Origin: Planctomycetota bacterium
GTDB taxonomy: Bacteria > Planctomycetota > Planctomycetia > Pirellulales > Pirellulaceae
NCBI GenBank assembly: GCA_026692845.1
Contig: JAPLNM010000129.1
Location: forward strand, 1-64,000
Reading direction: 5' to 3'
DNA: 64,000 nt
A model generated the notes under the pieces. The model saw only the letters and a list, made by a program, of their open reading frames with translations. It ran no database searches and was not told the origin of the DNA. Shown piece by piece: positions 7,152 through 15,984 of the stretch (position 1 is its first letter; the number at the start of each line of letters is the position of its first letter). The translations under genes and the position numbers were made by a program.

Positions 7152-9632
7152 TTAAGAGGAAGTTAAGGAATTGATTTTCTTTTTTAGTCCCGAGCCGATC
7201 GCATCTTCCAAGCACTTTAGGGTCGCTTGGATCGAATTGGCTTGGGATTCATCGAGCGTATCGTGTTGGCCGAATCGTTTTGCATAAAACGCTGAGGACA
7301 GATCGGATAGATCGAGGTCTAGTTGAGCGAGTTTGAGTCGTGAGGAGGCAAGTTGAAGGAATTCCTGGGGCGTTTGGTGGGATTGCCTGCGCATGCCAAG
7401 GGTGCGTAGGAGTTTGGTGAGTTTCTCGTAGAATTCCACCCTGGAGTAGCTTTTGCGTCGCAGCAATGATTTTCGGTGCAAGCGTTTTGGGATGAGGTTT
7501 GGAAAGAGTCTTTGGATCGCTTTGAAAAGCACAAGCAGGCTTGCAGCGATCGCGATGAAGCCAAGCGCGACTCTCCAGGAGAACCATCGATCCGGGGAGA
7601 GGAAACCGCCGACGAATCGACTCGATTGCATGCGAGACAGGAGGGTTTGAAGTTGAATCCAGAATTTCGCGTAGGTTCCTTGGGAGGAATCGCCAAAAAG
7701 CGAGAACAAACCACCTTGGCGAGATTTGTCCATATTGATGACCATTTCGTCCCAGAAGTCCTGCATGGCGTCAAAAGTCTGAGAGCTTGAGCTACGGAAG
7801 CTTCCACCGGCGTTGGATCCGTCGACCGGTGGTGTGGGGTCTAGGCGAAGCCAGATCCCATTTTTGGACCACTTCTGGACCGGAATTCCTGCGCGAACTT
7901 CGGGAGGAGCCTGAGCGACTTCATCGATTGTGAAGTAGGCTTCGACCCAGACGTGAGCATGGCTTTGGGAGACTTGAAAGTACCCACCGATCTCGTTGTA
8001 TTCGCTAGGTCGAAATCCGACGACAAGCCGAGTCGGGATACCTTGGGAGCGAAGCATCAGAGCCAGAGCGCTTGCGAAGTACTGGCAGTGACCTCGTTTC
8101 TTGTTGAGCAAAAAATCTGCGATCGGGTCGATTCCGGAGTCTCGGGGGCCTGTCAGGGATAGGGTGTACTCAAACTGTTGGCTGTCGGCCAAGTGGTTTT
8201 CCAGGAAGATGGCCTTGGTGAGTTTGCCTTCGAGTGGCTTTTCGCTGAGGGAGAAAATTCGGTTGATTTCCGGTCGGATCAGTTCGAGGGTGGCCGGGAA
8301 ATCCAGGATAGAGTTTCCGTAGGTGTTGAAGGAGTTGGGTTGTTTTTCTTCGTACACATCGGCTTGGTCCTCGAGCACAGGGGACTCTTGTCCACCGACA
8401 AAGGCGTAGGTCAAAAAAGAATAGCGGCGTTTTGGTGGGTTCGACGCAGCGAAACTGCTTCGAGGATCGAGCAGACGCCAGTCGCGTCGTCCAGAGAGGA
8501 AAGGAGATTTTTCGATTTGCGCGTAGGGCGGAAGCGAGCAGACGACGGGTCCGAAGGGAGAACGTTCGGCGACATTGACTCGGACGCAGTCGCGAAGTTT
8601 GATCATTTCGCTGTCACACTCTTGCTGATTGATCAAGTCTCGCAGGTCGCTTTGTTTGGGGCTGTAGTTGTCGCGGTCGCTTGGCTGCCAAAAGCCTCGG
8701 CCAGGTCCGTCGATGTAGCGATGGACGACCGTCCCACGGATGTAGGGTGGCTGGTTGGGCCTATAGGTTTTGGCGGTCGTTTCATGGATCATGCTCATTC
8801 GGAAAGCGGGTGATTCATTCCTAAGCAACTCGCCTACAAACTGCAGAGAGATTTGTTCGCTGAATCCGATACGACTTCCGCCCCAGCCGAGTCCTTCGCC
8901 GTCGAAGGACTCCGAGTAGAGTCGTGGGAGCATGTAAAAGTAGCCGATAGAAAACAGCAGCATCGAAAGGGCAAAGGGAAAGATGCTCGACGTCCAGCGG
9001 CTTGGCCGAAACTCCTCGGTCGGGCCGAAGTTCGATTGCGTCCCGCTGGCGAAAAGCTGCAATCCTGAGACCCCGCGACTCGGAACCTTTTCGACCCCTA
9101 TCCAATGCAGCAGCCGTGTGAAGATCGACGTGGATTCCGAGTGGGTTTCGTTGTGACGCTGGTAGGATGCGAACTCGGCCAGTGCGATCAGTGCAGCGCT
9201 GCCGACGGCAAGTACAGGCAGCATCAAGACACCATAAAGGACGTTGTCGTTGACCAAGGTGGCGACGACCAATTCGAGCAGTAAAAAGATCCCCCACTGC
9301 TCGAAGACCCGCTTCTCTTTACGTTGGAAATACAGCGGCAATTGGACATAAACCAGCAAGTTCCCAACCCATAAAAGTTGGTTGGATCGCATCTGCGTGA
9401 GGTACTCGTAGCCCGCGAGCAATGCGCCGGCGATCATGCCGACATAGACCAAGAATTTCGGCAAATACAGCAGCCCGAGCCTATCGGTGCAAAAGTAAGC
9501 AGCCAAAGCGCAGGTGCAAACCAGAATCGGCAAGTACCAAGACTCTTGGCCTAATCCCAGCAGGATCGAAGCGATCGCTGAGAACAGCACAAAGCAGAAC
9601 GAGAGCCTTCGAAAATTCTTTTGTTGGATCAT
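7152..9632 (-). CDS. TgpA-like membrane transglutaminase (DUF3488 / transglutaminase core / DUF4129)
   Basis: 826 residues. The order is five to six N-terminal membrane helices (residues 10-165), another helix at about 215-235, a large periplasmic part, a helix near 690-710 and a cytoplasmic tail. The periplasmic core carries the transglutaminase/protease triad: Cys in RGHCQYFASAL (about 513), His in SQSHAHVWVEAYF and Asp in LRLDPTPP. The tail FYEKLTKLLRTLG...TPQEF is the DUF4129-type motif. This is the architecture of TgpA of Pseudomonas, essential there but with unsettled substrate. In other bacteria it sits beside MoxR-ATPase and DUF58 genes; none is here. The prepilin peptidase gene ends 19 bases upstream and rhaB follows. 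Confidence 0.88.
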   Translation of the reverse strand: MIQQKNFRRLSFCFVLFSAIASILLGLGQESWYLPILVCTCALAAYFCTDRLGLLYLPKFLVYVGMIAGALLAGYEYLTQMRSNQLLWVGNLLVYVQLPLYFQRKEKRVFEQWGIFLLLELVVATLVNDNVLYGVLMLPVLAVGSAALIALAEFASYQRHNETHSESTSIFTRLLHWIGVEKVPSRGVSGLQLFASGTQSNFGPTEEFRPSRWTSSIFPFALSMLLFSIGYFYMLPRLYSESFDGEGLGWGGSRIGFSEQISLQFVGELLRNESPAFRMSMIHETTAKTYRPNQPPYIRGTVVHRYIDGPGRGFWQPSDRDNYSPKQSDLRDLINQQECDSEMIKLRDCVRVNVAERSPFGPVVCSLPPYAQIEKSPFLSGRRDWRLLDPRSSFAASNPPKRRYSFLTYAFVGGQESPVLEDQADVYEEKQPNSFNTYGNSILDFPATLELIRPEINRIFSLSEKPLEGKLTKAIFLENHLADSQQFEYTLSLTGPRDSGIDPIADFLLNKKRGHCQYFASALALMLRSQGIPTRLVVGFRPSEYNEIGGYFQVSQSHAHVWVEAYFTIDEVAQAPPEVRAGIPVQKWSKNGIWLRLDPTPPVDGSNAGGSFRSSSSQTFDAMQDFWDEMVINMDKSRQGGLFSLFGDSSQGTYAKFWIQLQTLLSRMQSSRFVGGFLSPDRWFSWRVALGFIAIAASLLVLFKAIQRLFPNLIPKRLHRKSLLRRKSYSRVEFYEKLTKLLRTLGMRRQSHQTPQEFLQLASSRLKLAQLDLDLSDLSSAFYAKRFGQHDTLDESQANSIQATLKCLEDAIGSGLKKKINSLTSS

Positions 9633-9651
9633 TTGCCAGTGCCTAGTCCCT

Positions 9652-10899
9652 TCAACGCCGATCCATTCCTGTCCATCGTTTTAGCCGATGGATGGTCCAT
9701 AGCAATCCACCAAGGATTATCAGCAGGATCGCCAGGGCCAAAGGAGCGATGACTCCAGAAATCATCCATTCGTGGCAATAGTCCCAGGTTCTCTGCCAGT
9801 TAAGCATCAGAAACGCGGTAGCGGCGCTAAGGTACGGGCCGAACGGAGTTCGGCTATTTCCTGTTGCTAAAAAGCTTGAAAGAACGATCAGTATCCCAAA
9901 AAGGGGTGCCAGAAAGAAGGCGAACCATACGATTTGCCAACCAAAAAAAGCCCCGACCATCGACATCAATGTCACGTCGCCGAATCCCAAAGCCTCTTGG
10001 CCGAGAATCTCGCCAGCGATCATGCGAAAGGCCCAGACCAATAACCCGCCGAGCCACATTCCGATCAAGGCGCTACAGAGCCTCATCCAGGGGTGGCGTT
10101 CCAGTTGGTAGTAGGCGATGAAGATGCAGACCCAACCGATGATCGTCAAGCATGTGATGAGCTTGCGATTTCCACTACGCCAATAACTAGCCCACGCATA
10201 CCAGAAGGCCTTGCGGTACCCGCGTCGATTAATCCATCGGAAATCCACTAAGGATGTACACCAAACCGTCCAGGTGGCCAATGCGATTCCAAGGCCAAGC
10301 CAACCGCTTTGCTGCCAACTCTCTGGAAATAACTCTGGAGAATTCGCATGAAGCGAACGGAGCACCTTAAAGGGCGGTACGGCGATATGGACCGTCTCGA
10401 GCCAATTCCAGCCGACCAAAAAGGTGGAACCCAATAAGCCTAAAAGGGTCCCCGGGATCGTGATTGCGTCGGGAATGGTGTACTCATCGAAGTCGATGAA
10501 CGTCGCGATGGCAAGAAGCGTCAGAAGGCTCGCATAGGCGATGAATTGATGCAGTTGGATGGGTCCATCGGTAAACCGTTCTGGCAACGTGTATCTGCGA
10601 TCAATGTAGATATAGAGGGCCAGAAAAAGCCATGGGACGAGCAATTCGATGAGCAAAGGGCGTACCCAGAACCATTTCCCAAACACCGAGCAATCATCGG
10701 CGCGACGGGAACGAAGCAACCAACCGACGGCCGGCAGACGCTCCGAGATGCTCAGTCGCGTGGTCCGATCGGGCCGTTTTTGCCAAGGGGAAACAGGCAA
10801 GGAAGTGTAAGCCAGCGCGTAGATGCAATGGTTGATCCCAATGCTCGCCAAAACACCGATTCCCAAAAGCAGCAGAGAGGTCCCAGGATTGTCGAACAT
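9652..10899 (-). CDS. Type IV prepilin peptidase (A24 family), cysteine-poor form
   Basis: 415 residues from the ATG at 10899, which starts MFDNPGTSLLLLGIGVLAS; a longer frame adds 19 polar residues with no merit. Several membrane helices are visible. The two catalytic aspartates of the aspartic prepilin peptidases are present: DFDEYTIPD (about residue 140) and the GxGD motif in EALGFGDVTLM (about 300). The N-terminal region reads SISERLPAVGWLLRSRRADD then WVRPLLIELL, which keeps the PVLGWL / RYPLVELL skeleton but lacks the two CxxC pairs that bind zinc in PilD. Methylation ability is therefore doubtful. It would process pilin or pseudopilin leaders at the inner membrane. No pilin gene is in the window. 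Confidence 0.85.
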   Translation of the reverse strand: MFDNPGTSLLLLGIGVLASIGINHCIYALAYTSLPVSPWQKRPDRTTRLSISERLPAVGWLLRSRRADDCSVFGKWFWVRPLLIELLVPWLFLALYIYIDRRYTLPERFTDGPIQLHQFIAYASLLTLLAIATFIDFDEYTIPDAITIPGTLLGLLGSTFLVGWNWLETVHIAVPPFKVLRSLHANSPELFPESWQQSGWLGLGIALATWTVWCTSLVDFRWINRRGYRKAFWYAWASYWRSGNRKLITCLTIIGWVCIFIAYYQLERHPWMRLCSALIGMWLGGLLVWAFRMIAGEILGQEALGFGDVTLMSMVGAFFGWQIVWFAFFLAPLFGILIVLSSFLATGNSRTPFGPYLSAATAFLMLNWQRTWDYCHEWMISGVIAPLALAILLIILGGLLWTIHRLKRWTGMDRR

Positions 10900-11023
10900 C
10901 TCTAATTGGCTTTCGTGTTGTAAAAGGTTGCTTGCCGGACCGCAAAACCCTCCCATTATAGAGTACTACGGATGCCGAGTCGTCGGGTTTCGGATCGAAG
11001 TTGCACAAGGTTATTCCTGAGCG

Positions 11024-11608
11024 TTATTCCGGGAGACTTTTATGGGCACTGGTTTTAGGAGCACTGGGTAAAGCATCGGCATCGAGCCACCAGGTCGCAA
11101 TTTTGCTTGCGAGGGCTTCGGGGCTTGAAGATCCCGTTGGGACGATCAGGTCGGCTAGATTTCGATAGATGGGCTCTCGCACTCGAAGCACCGATTCGAT
11201 TTCCTCGACGACCCCTAGGCCGGTCAAGCTCGGACGCCCTGATCCTTGGGTTTGGTCGGCTGAAAGTCGCATCGCTAGGACATCCACAGGGCAATCGAGC
11301 CAGACGATCTTTCCGGTGCTGCGAAGTATCGCTTGATTTGCCGGATCCAAGACAGCCCCTCCGCCGAGCGAAACGACCTGCCGAGGTGTTTTTGCTACTG
11401 TGCAAATCGTATGGCTTTCGATGTGGCGAAAATCCTTTTCGCCGACACGAATGAAGAAAGAAGCGATCGGCTCACCCAAGATTGCCTCGATCGATTGGTC
11501 GGTATCAATCCAATCGTATCCCAGGGCAGATGCTAGGAAGGGGGCAATGGAAGTCTTTCCACTGCCGCGGTAGCCGATCAAGTAGATATTCGCAAGAAGA
11601 TCCGCCAC
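11024..11608 (-). CDS. aroK: Shikimate kinase
   Basis: 194 residues. IGYRGSGKTSIAPFLASALG is the Walker A loop, DWIDTDQSIEAI contains the shikimate-binding DxD region, GEKDFRHIES and VSLGGGAVLDP supply the substrate-binding Arg and GGG, and VWLDCPVDVLAMRL leads into the lid with RPSL. The product phosphorylates shikimate at the 3-hydroxyl in the chorismate pathway. The gene begins 10 bases after rplU on the same strand, so the two are probably co-transcribed. In many bacteria rpmA (L27) follows rplU; here aroK takes that place. Confidence 0.93.
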   Translation of the reverse strand: MADLLANIYLIGYRGSGKTSIAPFLASALGYDWIDTDQSIEAILGEPIASFFIRVGEKDFRHIESHTICTVAKTPRQVVSLGGGAVLDPANQAILRSTGKIVWLDCPVDVLAMRLSADQTQGSGRPSLTGLGVVEEIESVLRVREPIYRNLADLIVPTGSSSPEALASKIATWWLDADALPSAPKTSAHKSLPE

Positions 11609-11618
11609 AAGTGGCCGA

Positions 11619-11933
11619 CTAGGCGTTGATCGATTTGATCATGATGCGAGTGTATTTTTGTCGGTGACCGGTCCGGGCGTCGAAGTTCTTGCGTCGACTG
11701 AACTTCTGAATAAAGACCTTCTTGCCTTGTTCCAAACCGATGACTTCTGCAGTGACTTTGGCGCCCAATACGTTGGGATGGCCAAGTTTCAGACCGGAGT
11801 CAGCGCCGATGGCCAAAACGCGATCGAATTCGATGCTATCGCCGGTCTCAGCGGTTTCTCGGTAGTCGATGTCTACGAGTAAGCCTTCGGTTACTTTGTA
11901 CTGTCTTCCACCGTCACAGATAATTGCGTACAT
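11619..11933 (-). CDS. rplU: 50S ribosomal protein L21
   Basis: 104 residues, the normal size. It starts MYAIICDGGRQYKVTEG, the L21 N-terminal signature, and contains KVFIQKFSRRKNFDARTGHR and TRIMIKSI, the conserved C-terminal RNA-binding part. L21 binds 23S rRNA domain VI. It is the first gene of a minus-strand run leading to aroK and the prepilin peptidase gene. L27, usually adjacent, is not found. Confidence 0.96.
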   Translation of the reverse strand: MYAIICDGGRQYKVTEGLLVDIDYRETAETGDSIEFDRVLAIGADSGLKLGHPNVLGAKVTAEVIGLEQGKKVFIQKFSRRKNFDARTGHRQKYTRIMIKSINA

Positions 11934-12071
11934 GGCAATCCACGCCGATCCAAAAAAAAGAAATTCGAGTAAGGGAATCCGCCGAGGGTAGGAATTTCAA
12001 GGTCCAGGAGTCTAGTCGAGACGGTCGATAACGTCGAGTCCTTTTTGGAATTTCTGGTCTGGAAAACCCAT

Positions 12072-12095
12072 CCTTTGGTAGGGACTATCCAAAGG
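12072..12095 (+). promoter_or_regulatory. Hairpin in the pcrA leader
   Basis: CCTTTGGTAG and CTATCCAAAGG pair into a ten-base-pair stem with one bulged T and a GGA loop, ending 24 bases before the pcrA start codon. It could affect helicase translation or be chance; no T-run follows, so it is not a standard terminator. Confidence 0.35.
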
Positions 12096-12119
12096 CCCTG
12101 AGTTGGCTACATTTCGCAC

Positions 12120-14174
12120 ATGGGTCAGTTAAATCCAGCACAATCAGAAGCCGTAGCCACTTTAGAGGGGCCTCTGCTGGTCCTCGCCGGGGCCGGGACA
12201 GGGAAAACCCGCGTTATCACCTTTCGAGTAGCTAATCTAATAAAGCACGGGACCGCTGCGGATCGGATCCTTGCGGTGACCTTCACCAACAAAGCTGCCA
12301 TGGAGATGCAGGAGCGGATTTCTGGGCAATTGAAGTTGCCCAAGCGAGTCCGCAGGGGTCAGCCTGCACCGGCTCGACCGCAGATCGGCACGTTCCATTC
12401 GCATTGCGTACAGATCCTTAAGCGTTGGACCGGGGAGCTTGGATATCCCGATCGGTTCACGATTTACGATCGCAGCGATGCCGAGAGTGTGGCGCGAACG
12501 GTACTCAGGGAGATACGCGTTGCGGAGAGCACTTTGTCGCCGTCGGATTTTTTGAACATTGTCAGCCGGTGGAAGAATGCTGGAGTTCGGCCGGAGAATG
12601 CCGACAGTGCAGCGACGAGCGATCAGGAGCATATCGCTGCGAGTGGATTTCGGCGTTACCAGCGCGCCTTGAAGTTGCAGGCCGCTTTTGATTTTGACGA
12701 CTTATTGGTGTTTGCCGAGCAGCTTTTGGTGGAGAACCCGAAGGTACGCTTGGCCGAAGCGGGCCGTTACGATCATGTGTTGGTCGACGAGTATCAAGAC
12801 ACCAACGGCTGTCAGTATCGGATCATCAAGGCATTGGCGCAGGGGCATCGGAATCTTTGTGTCGTTGGGGATGACGATCAGTCCATTTATGGATGGCGCG
12901 GCGCCGAGGTTCGACACATCTTGAATTTCCGTCAGGATTGGCCCGAGGCCAAGGTGGTTCGGTTGGAGGACAACTATCGTTCGACCGATGCGATCTTGAC
13001 GATGTCCAACCGATTGATCGCCTTTAATCGCGAGCGGCATGAAAAGGTCTTGCGTCCTGCGCGTCCGAATGGCAAGCCACCGAAGGTCTTGCAGTTTCCC
13101 GACGAGAACGAGGAGGCCAAGGGTGTCGTCGAGGAGATCGCCGAGCGCCTGAGGCTCGACAAAACCGTTTCTCCTGGTGATTTTGCGATCCTGTTTCGCA
13201 CCAACGAGCAACCTCGCCCCTTCGAGATGGAGCTTCGCAAACGCAAGGTGCCCTACATGATTACCGGGTCGCAGTCCTTTTTCGATCGCAAAGAGGTTCG
13301 TGATGTTTTGGCTTATTTGCGTTGGATCGATTCGCCGGACGATGAATTGGCGTTTCTGAGAGTGATCAACGTACCACCGCGTGGGATGGGAGCCGGAAGC
13401 GTCGATAAGCTGCTCAAGCAAGCCGTAGCGACATCGACGAGCGTATGGAAGGTCATGCATGATGAGGCCTTTAGCGCATCGTTGCCCACCGCGGCGCAGG
13501 GTGGAATCGCGAGTCTCAAAGACTTGCAGAGTCGGTTCAAAGCCCAATTCGATGGCCAGTTGTCGGCTGGTCAGGATCCGAGCCAAGCACCGAGCATGAC
13601 CGAGGTACTGATCAAGCTGATCGATGATTTAAAATATCGCGAGGAGATCCAGCGGTTGTATGCACAGCCCGAGGAGGCAGCGATGCGGATCGGATCGCTT
13701 GAGTCGGTGCTCAATGCGATAGCCCAGTACGAGGAATCGGCTTCGGATCCTAAGCTCGATGATTTTTTGGCATCGATCGTCTTGTCGGGTCGCGAGTATG
13801 GTTCGGGTAAAGACAAGCAGCGGGGTCTGAATGCCGTTTCGTTGATGACCTACCACAGCGCCAAAGGCTTGGAGTTTCCCATCGTGTACATGATTGGGAT
13901 GGAGGAAGGGGTATTGCCGCACCGCCGATCGATTTCTGGCGAGATCGATTCGGTCGATGAAGAGCGACGCCTATGTTATGTCGGCGTGACGCGAGCCCAA
14001 GACGAGCTGACGCTGTCGCTTCCTCAGAGCCGCTTCAAGTGGGGCAAGCCGCGTCCTACGTATCCGAGCCGATTCCTATACGAGCTGACTGGCCAGGGGG
14101 ACCATCCCAACCGCATCAAGTCGATTCAGGCCGCGGCGCAAGAAGCCAAGAAGTCGGGCCGTGCGAAGCGATAA
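12120..14174 (+). CDS. pcrA: UvrD/PcrA-type 3'-5' DNA helicase
   Basis: 684 residues, a little shorter than typical PcrA. All superfamily 1 motifs are seen in order: LNPAQSEAV (Q motif), LAGAGTGKTRVITFRVANLI (Walker A), VLVDEYQDTN (Walker B), VVGDDDQSIYGWRGAE (III), RLEDNYRST (IV), YHSAKGLEFPIVYMIGMEEG (V) and YVGVTRAQDELTLSL (VI). It unwinds DNA 3' to 5' in repair, including removal of UvrABC products, and in clearing replication obstacles. The C-terminal tail is short and Lys/Arg-rich. The gene stands alone on the plus strand, with aroK-rplU diverging upstream. Confidence 0.94.
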   Translation: MGQLNPAQSEAVATLEGPLLVLAGAGTGKTRVITFRVANLIKHGTAADRILAVTFTNKAAMEMQERISGQLKLPKRVRRGQPAPARPQIGTFHSHCVQILKRWTGELGYPDRFTIYDRSDAESVARTVLREIRVAESTLSPSDFLNIVSRWKNAGVRPENADSAATSDQEHIAASGFRRYQRALKLQAAFDFDDLLVFAEQLLVENPKVRLAEAGRYDHVLVDEYQDTNGCQYRIIKALAQGHRNLCVVGDDDQSIYGWRGAEVRHILNFRQDWPEAKVVRLEDNYRSTDAILTMSNRLIAFNRERHEKVLRPARPNGKPPKVLQFPDENEEAKGVVEEIAERLRLDKTVSPGDFAILFRTNEQPRPFEMELRKRKVPYMITGSQSFFDRKEVRDVLAYLRWIDSPDDELAFLRVINVPPRGMGAGSVDKLLKQAVATSTSVWKVMHDEAFSASLPTAAQGGIASLKDLQSRFKAQFDGQLSAGQDPSQAPSMTEVLIKLIDDLKYREEIQRLYAQPEEAAMRIGSLESVLNAIAQYEESASDPKLDDFLASIVLSGREYGSGKDKQRGLNAVSLMTYHSAKGLEFPIVYMIGMEEGVLPHRRSISGEIDSVDEERRLCYVGVTRAQDELTLSLPQSRFKWGKPRPTYPSRFLYELTGQGDHPNRIKSIQAAAQEAKKSGRAKR

Positions 14175-14240
14175 GACCACCCGGGCAGCACCGAGCCACA
14201 GGACAAAGCCCCATGGCGTTGATGAAGCGGCGTTGGGACA

Positions 14241-14262
14241 AAGCCGTTTGGGTTTACGGCTT
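14241..14262. terminator. Possible bidirectional hairpin between pcrA and the HD gene
   Basis: AAGCCGT and ACGGCTT form a seven-pair stem with an eight-base loop at the convergent ends of pcrA and the HD-domain gene; the loop and right arm include the HD stop codon. No clear T-run follows on either strand, so terminator function is weakly supported. Confidence 0.3.
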
Positions 14263-14787
14263 GCCAAGCCTCATGGCCTCGATGTACTGAGTTCGTGTCA
14301 GATGGCCATTGAGGAACCGGTGGGACAGGATGTAGCGTTCGAGTCGATGCGTATCCTCGAGTCGCAGTTCGTTTCGGTACTTGACTCTACCGATGGCATA
14401 GTTGTCTTCGAGATCCGCGATTTTCACTTCCTTGGCGATCGGATCGTCGGCCAGTGCCAGGATGTATTCGGCGTAATCGATTTCGGCAGCATGGGTCAGA
14501 CGTTCGACGCTTTGAGTGACGCTCGGGCAGATACCTGCTCGGATCAAATCCTCTGCGGTGGCGGTTGTATCTTCGAGAATATCGTGCAATAACCCCGCTT
14601 GTTTGGCCGATGTGGAATTGCACCCAAGCATGACCCGCACCAGGTGCAGGACGTACGCAGCGCCGTCGGCATCGCGTTGGCCACGATGGTAGCGCAGTGC
14701 CAGCTCCAAGGCGACTTCGATGGCTTGCGCGTTCTGTTCGGTCGGTATCACGGTCGGTATCACGGTCGGTATCACGGTCGGTATCAT
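14254..14787 (-). CDS. Small HD-domain phosphohydrolase, Mesh1/SpoT-hydrolase-like
   Basis: 177 residues. LELALRYHRGQRDADGAAY then VLHLVRVM, LLHDILEDT and KIADLEDN follow the metal-binding H...HD...D pattern of the hydrolase half of RelA/SpoT proteins. There is no synthetase or regulatory domain, so it resembles the small alarmone hydrolases (Mesh1-type) that remove pyrophosphate from (p)ppGpp or dephosphorylate NADPH. The start is ATG 14787, within a 12-base tandem repeat; a longer frame to 15210 is only the shadow of the epimerase gene. The protein begins MIPTVIPTVIPTVIPTEQ. The epimerase gene ends 35 bases upstream on the same strand. Substrate not established. Confidence 0.8.
   Translation of the reverse strand: MIPTVIPTVIPTVIPTEQNAQAIEVALELALRYHRGQRDADGAAYVLHLVRVMLGCNSTSAKQAGLLHDILEDTTATAEDLIRAGICPSVTQSVERLTHAAEIDYAEYILALADDPIAKEVKIADLEDNYAIGRVKYRNELRLEDTHRLERYILSHRFLNGHLTRTQYIEAMRLGKP
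14740..14787 (-). repeat. Four 12-base tandem repeats covering the start codon of the HD gene
   Basis: On the minus strand the unit is RTGATACCGACC, present four times without interruption: first with ATG, then three times with GTG. It encodes (M/V)IPT four times. Each copy offers an in-frame start codon, and copy-number change would not shift the frame. Confidence 0.9.
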
Positions 14788-14822
14788 CGTGCAGCAGATG
14801 GCCTCCAGGTAGGTTCGAAGGA

Positions 14823-15800
14823 TCAGGTCAGGATGTTCTGTTTTCGCATCCAGCCGATGGCATCGGCGATTGATTCTTGGACGGGTCGGATACGGTAGCC
14901 CAATTGATCGATGGCGCGTTGGCTTGAGTACCAATGGTATTGCGATGACATCGCGATGGCTGCGGAGTTGACCAAGGGTTCTTTGCCGGTGATTTTTCCC
15001 AGGCAATCTCCTGCAGTTCCGGCTAGGAATTTCCCTGGTCCTCGGAGGTAGGTCCATGGAGCGCGTTTGCCGAACTGCCGAGCGATTTCCTGCCAGAGTT
15101 GAAAATAGGACCAGTTTTCGCCTGCTAGGACATAGCGGGAGCCTGCGGGTGCATGTTCGATCGCAGCGAGCATCGCGGTGGCCACATCGCGGGGGTCGCA
15201 GATGCTGCAACCGCCTGATGGAGCCAGCGGTGGGGCTCCGTTGCGTAGATCTTGGATCATTCGTCCGCTGCTAGGTTTCCAGTCCCAGGGACCGAGCATG
15301 AATCCTGGATAGACGATGACCGCATCGAGACCCTTGGCGATGGCTTGATGGACGCACTGTTCTGCGGCGCGTTTAGAAACGACGTAGGTGCAGGGGACTT
15401 GTCCATCCCCGGGAGTTTGTTCATCGGCCGGATGGGCTTGGGAGCCGATAGCAAGTGTATTGACGGTTGAGACGTGGATGAAACGAGCTTGGTGCTTTTG
15501 GGCCAATCGAACAGCGTTGCGCGTGCCGGATTCGTTGGTGTGGATTCCTTCATCGCGTTGGCTCCACCCGATGTGGATGTGCGCCGCTGAGTGGATCACC
15601 GCGTCGAAGCGTCCCTTGAGCGTATCGAGTGAATCCCAATGGGTGATATCGGCGTCGAGTTTTTCGACATCCAGATCACCGAGGGCTATTGCGTTCGATG
15701 CATTTCTGGAAATACCGACGACTTGGTAACCCCGATCGATCGCCAGTCGAGTCACGTTGTTACCGAGCAAGCCGGTCGCACCGGTGACTGCAATTCTCAT
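14823..15800 (-). CDS. NAD-dependent epimerase/dehydratase (extended SDR, dihydroflavonol-reductase-like)
   Basis: 325 residues from the ATG at 15800; the longer frame to 15875 adds an unlikely leader. MRIAVTGATGLLGNNVTRLA is the TGxxGxxG cofactor motif; LDADITHWDSL, VIHSAAHIHIGWSQRD and the catalytic YVVSKRAAEQ (YxxxK) follow in the usual SDR order. AGENWSYFQLWQEIARQFGKR is typical of the atypical dihydroflavonol-4-reductase-like bacterial group. It acts in the cytoplasm on a hydroxylated or sugar-like substrate that I cannot name. The HD-domain gene is next in the same direction. Confidence 0.85.
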   Translation of the reverse strand: MRIAVTGATGLLGNNVTRLAIDRGYQVVGISRNASNAIALGDLDVEKLDADITHWDSLDTLKGRFDAVIHSAAHIHIGWSQRDEGIHTNESGTRNAVRLAQKHQARFIHVSTVNTLAIGSQAHPADEQTPGDGQVPCTYVVSKRAAEQCVHQAIAKGLDAVIVYPGFMLGPWDWKPSSGRMIQDLRNGAPPLAPSGGCSICDPRDVATAMLAAIEHAPAGSRYVLAGENWSYFQLWQEIARQFGKRAPWTYLRGPGKFLAGTAGDCLGKITGKEPLVNSAAIAMSSQYHWYSSQRAIDQLGYRIRPVQESIADAIGWMRKQNILT

Positions 15801-15928
15801 TGAAACACACTCATGCAAACAATGGCCTAGGGTCGATCTACGGGACCCAAGCCTCAGCCCAAGTCCCCTGACCATAAGATCTTACCAAAGAAACCGTAAA
15901 ACTAGAGGTCCGCAGGGGATAGGAATCC

Positions 15929-15937
15929 TGATATAAT
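15929..15937 (+). promoter_or_regulatory. Extended -10 promoter element before the ABC exporter operon
   Basis: TGATATAAT is a perfect extended -10 (TGnTATAAT) 47 bases before the ATG at 15985. No good -35 hexamer is seen at the normal distance, as expected for extended -10 promoters. Confidence 0.45.
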
Positions 15938-15984
15938 CCCAAGTCGCGCACCATCAACTTGTCCTACGACTGAACCGCTAGCGT

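Noticed and set aside
8178-8813. Plus-strand frame of 211 codons opposite the TgpA-like gene
   Set aside because: It has no recognisable motif, and the minus-strand gene has a complete catalytic core across the same bases.
12702-13586. Minus-strand frame of 294 codons opposite pcrA
   Set aside because: Shadow of a fully conserved helicase gene; no protein-family features.
14788-15210. N-terminal extension of the HD-domain protein
   Set aside because: It lies antiparallel-frame within the epimerase gene, is Arg-rich and without motif; the domain needs only the part after 14787.
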